DNA from: Fidelibacterota bacterium UBA2125
Lineage (GTDB): Bacteria > Fidelibacterota > Marinisomatia > Marinisomatales > S15-B10
Direction of reading: 5' to 3'
DNA: 16,574 nt
Assembly (NCBI GenBank): GCA_002329125.1
Contig: DCXX01000072.1
Span: 1-16,574 of the forward strand
Of this stretch, positions 8,758 through 15,252 are shown piece after piece. The number at the start of each line of letters is the position of its first letter. Position 1 is the first letter of the stretch. Under the pieces are notes generated by a model. It ran no database searches, was not told where the DNA came from, and was given only the letters and a program-made list of their open reading frames with translations. Both the position numbers and the translations under genes were made by a program.

Positions 8758-8777
8758 CAACTGATACACTGCAGTTG
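8758..8777. repeat. Short dyad (CAACTG-N8-CAGTTG) in the divergent intergenic region
   Basis: A perfect 6-base inverted repeat (8758-8763 and 8772-8777) with an 8-base spacer lies between the two divergently transcribed genes. It sits just downstream of the candidate promoter for the minus-strand gene, so it could be an operator or a small hairpin in that gene's leader RNA. Six-base arms can also arise by chance. Confidence 0.3.
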
Positions 8778-8786
8778 GTTTAGATT

Positions 8787-8816
8787 AATGTAACAGATTG
8801 CATCATATTTAGTCAA
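8787..8816 (-). promoter_or_regulatory. Candidate promoter of the acidic secreted protein gene
   Basis: On the minus strand TTGACT (8816-8811, 5/6 to the -35 consensus) is followed after 18 bases by TACATT (8792-8787, 4/6 to the -10 consensus). Transcription would begin near 8780, giving a leader of about 55 bases that contains the dyad and the AGGAG ribosome binding site. No equally good pair was found for the plus-strand gene in the same 181-bp gap. Confidence 0.35.
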
Positions 8817-8905
8817 AACATTTTTTCCTATGTCCCTAAGGTTGTCTGAGTCCTACATTTCAGCAGTTTTCTTCATGAATCTAAACAAATCAAGCAAGGG
8901 AATTT

Positions 8906-10804
8906 TTGAATAACGCTGATCGCCAGCTCGGTATGAATCGTCCCATTCCGCGTCGGGATTTTCTGAGCGGAGTAGGTATGGCGGTGGCCGCTGGGCTATT
9001 GCCTCGTCCACTTATGGCCGCACTGGAGACAGCCCACAACAAGGCTCATTATTATCCCCCGGTCCTCACTGGGATGCGAGGGACGGACGACGGTACCTGG
9101 GAAGTGGCTCATGCTCTTGCGAGGGAAGGGAAAACTTGGAATAGACCCGCAACACAATCCGATGAAACCTATGACCTGGTGGTGGTGGGGGGCGGAATTA
9201 GTGGATTGTCCGCCGCCTATTTTTTCCGTGATGTATATGGCAAAGATTCGCGGATTCTAATTCTTGAAAATCACGACGATTTTGGGGGCCATGCCAGACG
9301 AAACGAATTTAATATTAACGGCCGCACCATTATCGGTTATGGCGGCAGCCAATCCATTCAGGACCCCTCCAAATACAGCAAAGAATCCAAAAGGCTTCTG
9401 AGGCGGCTGGGTATTAATCTCAGAAAGTTCTACAGAGCCTTTGACAGGGAACTTTACAATAAATATGGATTGAGGTGGGGTATCTACTTTGATAAGGCCA
9501 CGTTTGGTAGGGATCATCTCCTTGTACCAGATGAGAAAACAGGACTGGGAGATCTTTTCGCGGAGGCACCCATTGCGCAGAAAGTAAAAAACCAGTTAAA
9601 GCATCTTTTCAGTGAAAAAAGTGATTATTTGGAAGGTCTTTCCAATGCCGAAAAAATTGAAAAATTGAAACGGACCAGCTATAGTCAGTTTCTAAAGAAA
9701 TACGCCGGCGTTGATGAGGAGGTAATCTCCCTTTTTCAGCAGCGCTCTAACAGCCTGTGGGGTGTTGGCACTGACGCTGTTTCATCCATGGATTGTCTTT
9801 ATATGAGCATACACTACGGAATGATCTTTCCTGGCCTTGAAGGACTTAACATTGATCTTGATGAAGAACCTGAACCGAACTGGCTTGGCACCGAACCATA
9901 TATTTTTCACTTTCCTGATGGAAATGCTTCAGTGGCCCGGTTGCTGGTAAGGGAGATGATGCCCCATGTTGCACCAGGCAATTCCATGGAAGATGTAGTC
10001 ACAGATAGATTTCTTTATGAAGAACTTGATATAGAAGGAGCCGAAGTAAGAGTGCGCCTCAATTCAACCGTTGTTAATACGAAACAGATAAGTGGAAACA
10101 GAGTGGATATTACTTATATAAATGAAGGTGAAGCGCACCGCGTCAGGGCAAAAAATTGTATTCTAGCCTGCTATAACCGTATTATTCCATGGCTTTGCCC
10201 TGACCTACCCGACACTCAGAAGGAAGCGCTACGATACAACGTGAAAGTGCCCTTGGTTTACACCAACGTTCTTATCAGAGATTGGACTTCTTTCCATAAA
10301 CTTGGGGTACAAAATGTTTTTTCCCCATCAGGATACCACCACTCTGTCTCCCTCGATTTTCCTGTTAGTTTGGGGGATTATTCATTCTCCAGTTCACCTG
10401 ATGAACCTATGGTTTTGCACTTGGTGCGCGCCCCCTGTGCTCCTGGTTCCGGTATGTCAGCCAGAGAGCAACACCAGATAGGACGTTACGATCTATTGAG
10501 GACTACCTTTGATACTTTTGAGCGGGAAATAAGAACCCAACTCGCAGGCATGCTTTCTCAAGGAGGTTTCGATCCAGCCAGGGATATTGAGGGTATCACC
10601 GTTAACCGTTGGCCTCACGGTTACTCTTATGAATACAATTCTCTTTTTGATCCAGACTGGGCTCCTGAAGAATTTCCTCATGTCGCTGCCCGCCGAAGGT
10701 CCGGAAGAATAGCCATTGCCAATTCCGATGCAGGTGGGTATGCTTATCTAAACAGTGCAATTGATCAGGCTTATAGAGCTGTGGAAGATTTGAATGGCGC
10801 CTGA
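8906..10804 (+). CDS. spdH: Tat-exported FAD-dependent amine dehydrogenase, spermidine dehydrogenase-like
   Basis: A 632-residue flavoprotein. The N-terminus carries a twin-arginine signal (PRRDFLSG, Arg16-Arg17) followed by a hydrophobic Ala/Gly segment, then YYPPVLTGMRG (about 49-59), then an FAD-binding Rossmann motif (YDLVVVGGGISGLSAAYFF, about 89-107, with E121 as the likely ribose-binding acid and NHDDFGGHARRNEF after it). The C-terminus (NSDAGGYAYLNSAIDQAYRA) looks like the closing FAD-binding segment. I recall the same N-terminal arrangement in bacterial spermidine dehydrogenases, which oxidise spermidine to 1,3-diaminopropane and 4-aminobutanal with a non-oxygen acceptor. The start is TTG (AAGGG 5 bases upstream); an ATG at codon 10 is the alternative, but the QLGM residues before it resemble the family N-terminus, favouring TTG. 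No CXXCH c-type haem site is present. First gene of the plus-strand operon; downstream aldehyde dehydrogenase and aminotransferase fit an amine-oxidising role. The exact substrate is inferred. Confidence 0.78.
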   Translation: MNNADRQLGMNRPIPRRDFLSGVGMAVAAGLLPRPLMAALETAHNKAHYYPPVLTGMRGTDDGTWEVAHALAREGKTWNRPATQSDETYDLVVVGGGISGLSAAYFFRDVYGKDSRILILENHDDFGGHARRNEFNINGRTIIGYGGSQSIQDPSKYSKESKRLLRRLGINLRKFYRAFDRELYNKYGLRWGIYFDKATFGRDHLLVPDEKTGLGDLFAEAPIAQKVKNQLKHLFSEKSDYLEGLSNAEKIEKLKRTSYSQFLKKYAGVDEEVISLFQQRSNSLWGVGTDAVSSMDCLYMSIHYGMIFPGLEGLNIDLDEEPEPNWLGTEPYIFHFPDGNASVARLLVREMMPHVAPGNSMEDVVTDRFLYEELDIEGAEVRVRLNSTVVNTKQISGNRVDITYINEGEAHRVRAKNCILACYNRIIPWLCPDLPDTQKEALRYNVKVPLVYTNVLIRDWTSFHKLGVQNVFSPSGYHHSVSLDFPVSLGDYSFSSSPDEPMVLHLVRAPCAPGSGMSAREQHQIGRYDLLRTTFDTFEREIRTQLAGMLSQGGFDPARDIEGITVNRWPHGYSYEYNSLFDPDWAPEEFPHVAARRRSGRIAIANSDAGGYAYLNSAIDQAYRAVEDLNGA

Positions 10805-10864
10805 TTGGGAGAAATCGAAAACATTTTCACGAGATTTGAAAAACATTAATTTCTTGTTCATAAA

Positions 10865-12349
10865 ATGAATTCTCTGATAACACTGAGCTCTGTGGATATT
10901 GCTATCATTGTTGGATACATTGGTGCTGTTATCGTTTTGGGTGTCTGGTTAAGCCGTCGGCATAAAAATTTTGACGACTATTTTCTTGCTGGCCGGGTTC
11001 TGACAGCGCCCATCCTTGTCTGCACACTTGTAAGTACTTATTACGGCATAGATGTGTTACTCGGAGACAGTGAACTGGCATATGAAGAGGGAATTGTTGG
11101 TTTCTTTGGTTATTCAATGCCCATTTATCTCTTTTATTTGATGGCAGCGTTACTTCTTGCGAAACGATTAAAGAACCAGGGATTCACCAGTCTTCCTGAA
11201 ATTCTGATGAGGTACTATGGTCCTAAGGCGCAGATGCTTGGGGCTATTGCCAGTTTTCTTTATTCTCTTCCTGCGCTCTCACTTTTCGGTTTTGGCCTGG
11301 TGGCTCATGTTGTTCTTGGATGGGAACCAATGGTGGGTGCTGCAATCCTGGGTGGAGCTGCACTTGTTTATACAATATTAGGTGGGTTGTGGGCGGTAGC
11401 CATTACGGATGCAATACAATTTTTCATGATGTGCATTACTTTGGCAGTAGCGGTACCTCTTGCCCTTGGTAAAGTAGGCGGTTATGAGTGGCTTGAGGCA
11501 AACCTTGATCCCGGATATTTCCAATTCTTTGGCGATTTACCCATTTGGCTTGTGCTTATCTATGTGATGACCGGTTTGAGCGTTTTGGTAGAACCGGCGT
11601 TTTATCAGAGGATATTCTCAGCCAAGAGTGCTAAATCTGTACGTAATGCCATGTTGTTTGGTATTGTTCTTTGGGGATCTTATGACTGGGCGGTAACGGC
11701 CATTGCCATGGCTGCGAAAGGGGCGGCCCTCCAAGGAATATTACCGATGGATGTTCACCCCAATGAAGCTTTACTCCGGGTTGCTGTTCTGTCATTGCCA
11801 ACTGGGTTGGTTGGACTCTTTATTGTTGGAGTTCTGGCTGCGGAGATGTCTACTGTTGATTCTTACTGCCTTGTAGCAGGATCCAATCTTTCCTATGATA
11901 TTTATAAACCGAGAGCCAGGAAAAATGTGACCGATGAACAGTTGATCAAAATGACCCGAATTGGTATCGTGATCTCGTGGGTGCTTGGATACATTGTTGC
12001 TTTCTATTTTGATAGAATGCTGGCACTTTGGGTATTCCTCAGTACACTCCTTACCAGCACGGTTCTTGTTCCTATTTTATTGGGAATCTTCTGCCCGGAC
12101 TGGCGCAAGCCGCTGGCAGGGCTTATGAGCGCGGTGACAGGATTGGTTTCTGCTATTCTGTTCTATGGTATTGTAGAGTGGTTCGGTACTTTTTCAGAAG
12201 AAAACGGTACCACTATCCTCACCATCATTACAGAATCCGGTATCCGATACGATATATGGCAGGAGTACGCTATGCTTTTTACATTGCCCTTGTCATTGAC
12301 CGGATTTTTTGTAGGGCTCCTTTTGGATAGAGGATCAGGAAAACTATGA
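10865..12349 (+). CDS. Sodium:solute symporter (SSS family)
   Basis: A 494-residue inner-membrane protein with about 12-13 hydrophobic segments. Family marks: DDYFLAGR (about 37-44), QGFTSLPEIL (about 105-114), a Gly-rich GGLWAVAITDAIQFFMM (about 173-189) and GVLAAEMSTVDSYCLVAGSN (about 332-351), the segment containing the conserved sodium-site Ser/Thr. It imports a small solute with Na+. The cargo is not readable from sequence; in this operon a polyamine, aminoaldehyde, or GABA-like product is the likely guess, and the SSS member DUR3 of yeast is known to carry polyamines as well as urea. It starts at an ATG 60 bases after the dehydrogenase gene, without an evident Shine-Dalgarno sequence, and its TGA overlaps the ATG of the next small gene. 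A dehydrogenase-independent promoter in the 60-base gap is possible but not clear. Confidence 0.9.
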   Translation: MNSLITLSSVDIAIIVGYIGAVIVLGVWLSRRHKNFDDYFLAGRVLTAPILVCTLVSTYYGIDVLLGDSELAYEEGIVGFFGYSMPIYLFYLMAALLLAKRLKNQGFTSLPEILMRYYGPKAQMLGAIASFLYSLPALSLFGFGLVAHVVLGWEPMVGAAILGGAALVYTILGGLWAVAITDAIQFFMMCITLAVAVPLALGKVGGYEWLEANLDPGYFQFFGDLPIWLVLIYVMTGLSVLVEPAFYQRIFSAKSAKSVRNAMLFGIVLWGSYDWAVTAIAMAAKGAALQGILPMDVHPNEALLRVAVLSLPTGLVGLFIVGVLAAEMSTVDSYCLVAGSNLSYDIYKPRARKNVTDEQLIKMTRIGIVISWVLGYIVAFYFDRMLALWVFLSTLLTSTVLVPILLGIFCPDWRKPLAGLMSAVTGLVSAILFYGIVEWFGTFSEENGTTILTIITESGIRYDIWQEYAMLFTLPLSLTGFFVGLLLDRGSGKL

Positions 12350-12480
12350 GCATGAATATATGGCAGGCGGTCTCTATCATCTCGGCATGGCTGTTGGGGT
12401 TGAGTGCCACGGCTGTCTTTATCCTGTTCCTCCGTGATATTTTAGTGATCCTGAGAATAAAGGGAAAAAGAGATGATTAA
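12346..12480 (+). CDS. 44-residue single-helix membrane protein, candidate symporter accessory subunit
   Basis: A small reading frame: ATG at 12346 overlaps the symporter stop (ATGA) and its TAA (12478-12480) lies 8 bases inside the aldehyde dehydrogenase gene. AGGA at 12337-12340, five bases before the ATG, is a good ribosome binding site. The product begins MSMNIWQAVS, has one strongly hydrophobic helix (about residues 7-29) and a second hydrophobic patch (32-36), then a basic tail (R37, K39, K41, R42) ending DD; the positive-inside rule puts the C-terminus in the cytoplasm. Tiny helper proteins encoded beside sodium symporters are known for SSS and NSS transporters (for example MetS for MetP; 'symporter small accessory protein'). 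The overlap on both sides strongly suggests a real, co-translated gene. Its family and function are inferred from position and topology only. Confidence 0.7.
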   Translation: MSMNIWQAVSIISAWLLGLSATAVFILFLRDILVILRIKGKRDD

Positions 12481-13957
12481 CCAGAACTATATCAATAATC
12501 AGTGGTGTGATGCCGTTTCAAAGAAACGGTTTGATGTGATCAATCCATTTACCGAAGAACTGATTGAATCGGTTCCTCAAAGCGGTACGGAAGACGTGCA
12601 AAAAGCAGTGGAAGCATCCAGGGAAGCTTGGAAAGAATGGCGTTTTATTGCTGGTGGTGATATGAGGGATATGCTGCGGGAAGTAGCTGTTAAATCGAGG
12701 AAGCATAGTGAGGAACTAGCAACAATTATGACAGCTGAGATGGGAAAACCCCTTATTGAAAATACTGATGAAGTGGAGTGGATTGCCTCATGCTTCGAAT
12801 ATTATTCAGAACTGGGCCGTGATCAGATCGGTCGAGTAGTGGCACCGACCCAGGACAAACAAATGTCTATTGTTGTCTATGAACCCTACGGTGTGGTGGG
12901 GTGCATTGTCCCCTGGAATTATCCTCTTCTCCTTGCAGCATGGAAAATAGCGCCAGCAATAGCTGTGGGGAATACATGTGTTGTCAAGCCATCTGAACTT
13001 TCTCCCTTAAGCATTCTCAGGTGGATGGAGACCTGTTTCGACCATTTCCCGCCCGGCGTTGTGAACGTACTAACAGGTTACGGCCAGGAGACCGGCGAGC
13101 CCATTGTCACATCCAAAGGGACAAATGTCATTGCCTTTACGGGATCAGTAGAAACAGGGACTCGAATTGCAACACTGGCAGCTGAGCAGTTGAAAAAAAC
13201 TCACCTTGAATTAGGTGGAAATGACGCACTTATTGTCTGTTCCGATGTGGATGTGGAAGTTGCAGCCAGAGGTGCTTTCTGGGCTGCTACTTTGAACTGT
13301 GGACAAGTTTGCACAAGTGCGGAGCGGATCTATGTAGAGAAGCCAGTGGCCAAAGATTTCATTGATGCAGTGGTATCTCAAGCCGAAGAAGTGGAATTGG
13401 GAAATCCCATGGGATCTACCACGGATATTGGCCCGATGGTGAGTTCGGAGCAGCGAGATAAAATTGAGAGCAAGATTGCCAACGCCAAGGATCAGGGAGC
13501 TAAACTAATGACGGGTGGTAACCGACCTACTCAGTTTACCAAAGGATATTTTCTTGAGCCCACTGTCCTTACCAATATGGACAGTTCCATGGAAATGATG
13601 CAGAAAGAATCTTTCGGTCCTGTTGTGCCCATTCAGACCGTTTCCAGTTTTGAAGAAGCTATAAAACTTGCCGATGAATCTGACTACGGTCTTGGATGCT
13701 CTTTATATACTAATGACTTGGAGAAAGCGTTTACTGCAGCCCGGGAAGTAAAAGCTGGAAGCTTCTGGATAAACGATCCTCTTACTGATAACGAGGCGGC
13801 ACCTTTTGGAGGCATGCGTAAGAGCGGCGGTGGTAGGGAATTAGGAATCGAAGGGTTAAATGAATTCAGGGAAGCAAAACACATTCTTATAGACTACAAG
13901 GTCCGACAGAAAGATTACTGGTTCCCTTACGATCTTGATAAAGGTAGAAAAACCTGA
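12473..13957 (+). CDS. NAD(P)-dependent aldehyde dehydrogenase (aminoaldehyde/betaine-aldehyde type)
   Basis: A 494-residue, full-length ALDH-superfamily enzyme. Catalytic parts are intact: PWN with Asn149 (oxyanion hole), cofactor Lys172 in VKPSE, FTGS (222-225), general base Glu246 in LELGG, nucleophile Cys280 in GQVCTSAER, and Glu379 in KESFGP. It oxidises an aldehyde to an acid in the cytoplasm. Behind a polyamine dehydrogenase and before a GABA-type aminotransferase, the fitting substrate is 4-aminobutanal, giving GABA; 3-aminopropanal, betaine aldehyde or succinate semialdehyde are alternatives that sequence alone cannot exclude. The ATG sits in a purine-rich AAAGGGAAAAAGAG context and overlaps the stop of the small membrane protein gene; its own TGA overlaps the aminotransferase ATG by one base (TGATG), suggesting translational coupling. 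No succinate semialdehyde dehydrogenase is otherwise seen in the window. Confidence 0.9.
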   Translation: MINQNYINNQWCDAVSKKRFDVINPFTEELIESVPQSGTEDVQKAVEASREAWKEWRFIAGGDMRDMLREVAVKSRKHSEELATIMTAEMGKPLIENTDEVEWIASCFEYYSELGRDQIGRVVAPTQDKQMSIVVYEPYGVVGCIVPWNYPLLLAAWKIAPAIAVGNTCVVKPSELSPLSILRWMETCFDHFPPGVVNVLTGYGQETGEPIVTSKGTNVIAFTGSVETGTRIATLAAEQLKKTHLELGGNDALIVCSDVDVEVAARGAFWAATLNCGQVCTSAERIYVEKPVAKDFIDAVVSQAEEVELGNPMGSTTDIGPMVSSEQRDKIESKIANAKDQGAKLMTGGNRPTQFTKGYFLEPTVLTNMDSSMEMMQKESFGPVVPIQTVSSFEEAIKLADESDYGLGCSLYTNDLEKAFTAAREVKAGSFWINDPLTDNEAAPFGGMRKSGGGRELGIEGLNEFREAKHILIDYKVRQKDYWFPYDLDKGRKT

Positions 13958-15252
13958 TGGGTACTGTAAACATTCAGACAGATATTCCTGGACCAAAGAG
14001 CAAAGAGTTGGCTGAGCGGCGGACGAAAGCGGTGGTAGATGCCCACTCATCAGTGGCACCTGTTTACACAGCGAAAGCTGAAGGAGCAACTATTACTGAT
14101 GTTGATGGGAATGTCTTCATCGATTTTGCCGGAGGTATCGGTGCTATGAACACCGGGCATGGAAATCCTGTTATCACTGATGAGATCAAAAACCAGGTTG
14201 ATGACTACCTTCACGTTTGTTTTACCGTAACCCCTTACGAACCTTACGTGGCACTGGCGGAAAAGCTGAACGCCATGACGCCTGGTGATTTCCCGAAAAA
14301 AACATTATTGGTCAACAGCGGTGCCGAAGCGCTGGAGAATTCTGTGAAAGTAGCACGGTATTGGACCGAACGTTCCGGAGTTATTGTCTTTGAACACGCT
14401 TTCCACGGTCGAAGCCTTATGACCATGGCCCTCACATATAAGGATATGCCTTACAGACATGGATTTGGCCCTTTTCCTGATGTGATCCACAGGCTTCCTT
14501 ATCCCTATAACAGGGGTAAGAAGGCTATGGAAGAATTTGATTCCTTGCTTTTAGAAAAAGGTGAGGAATCCTTTGCCGCAGTTGTAATTGAGCTTGTAGC
14601 GGGGGAGGGCGGTTTTATGCCTGCTGACAAAGATTTTGTAGCCCACATCAGAAAACAATGTTCAGACCATGGGATTGTGTTGGTAGTGGATGAGGTGCAG
14701 ACCGGTTTTGGCCGAACAGGAAAAATGTTTTCTTGTGACTGGTACGATTTAGAACCGGACATAATTGCCATGGCCAAATCTCTCACTGGCGGTCTCCCAT
14801 TGTCAGCCATTACCGGTCAGGCTGATATGATGGATAAAGTGCACGTCGGTGGCCTGGGCGGTACATTCGGTGGGAATCCTGCTTCCTGCCGGGCCGGGCT
14901 AGCAGCCATCGGTCAACTTGAGCAACTTCAAGCAAGCGGTAGGCTTGATCAGCTGTCAACAGCTATTCCTCAACGACTCCATGCCCTGTCAGAAAAGTCT
15001 CCCTTTGTGAACGAGGCACGGGGTATCGGTGCCATGTATTCTCTTGAACTTTGTGATGGAGCTTCTGAGGCGAAACCATCCAAGGAACGGGCATCGGAAG
15101 TACTTCAAAATTGTCTCCAGGATGGCCTTATTATGATCCTTTCCGGTACCTACGGAAATGTTATCAGAACACTGATGCCTTTGGTCATTAGTGATGCGGA
15201 ACTTGATGAAGGGATGGCTATTTTGGAGAAGAACGTTCTTTCTCTCTCGTGA
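13957..15252 (+). CDS. gabT: PLP-dependent class III aminotransferase, 4-aminobutyrate type
   Basis: A 431-residue cytoplasmic class III aminotransferase. Pyridoxal-phosphate residues are in place: NSGAEA (120-125), the HAFHGRS loop (147-153), Asp245 in DEVQTGFGRTG and Schiff-base Lys274 in AMAKSLTGG; IRTLMPL (403-409) supplies Arg404, equivalent to the arginine that grips the substrate carboxylate in GabT. The segment CFTVTPYEPYVALAEKLN is typical of 4-aminobutyrate transaminases. The expected reaction is GABA + 2-oxoglutarate to succinate semialdehyde + glutamate. One difference: the usual IEPVQGEGG reads IELVAGEGG (211-219); Glu212 is kept, but Pro and Gln are replaced. A related omega-amino acid (beta-alanine, 5-aminovalerate) could be the true substrate. 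The gene starts 1 base inside the preceding stop and its TGA overlaps the next gene's GTG by 4 bases. Confidence 0.85.
   Translation: MGTVNIQTDIPGPKSKELAERRTKAVVDAHSSVAPVYTAKAEGATITDVDGNVFIDFAGGIGAMNTGHGNPVITDEIKNQVDDYLHVCFTVTPYEPYVALAEKLNAMTPGDFPKKTLLVNSGAEALENSVKVARYWTERSGVIVFEHAFHGRSLMTMALTYKDMPYRHGFGPFPDVIHRLPYPYNRGKKAMEEFDSLLLEKGEESFAAVVIELVAGEGGFMPADKDFVAHIRKQCSDHGIVLVVDEVQTGFGRTGKMFSCDWYDLEPDIIAMAKSLTGGLPLSAITGQADMMDKVHVGGLGGTFGGNPASCRAGLAAIGQLEQLQASGRLDQLSTAIPQRLHALSEKSPFVNEARGIGAMYSLELCDGASEAKPSKERASEVLQNCLQDGLIMILSGTYGNVIRTLMPLVISDAELDEGMAILEKNVLSLS

Noticed and set aside
8906..10804. Possible haem-containing dehydrogenase
   Set aside because: I looked for a CXXCH c-type haem motif and found none; non-covalent haem cannot be judged from sequence alone.
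10812..10836. AT-rich imperfect hairpin between the dehydrogenase and symporter genes
   Set aside because: Short A/T arms with a bulge and almost no loop, no GC core and no T-run; unlikely to terminate or regulate.
10836..10864. Possible promoter (TTGAAA and CATAAA, 17-base spacer) before the symporter
   Set aside because: The -10 match is poor and it abuts the ATG; co-transcription with the dehydrogenase gene is simpler.
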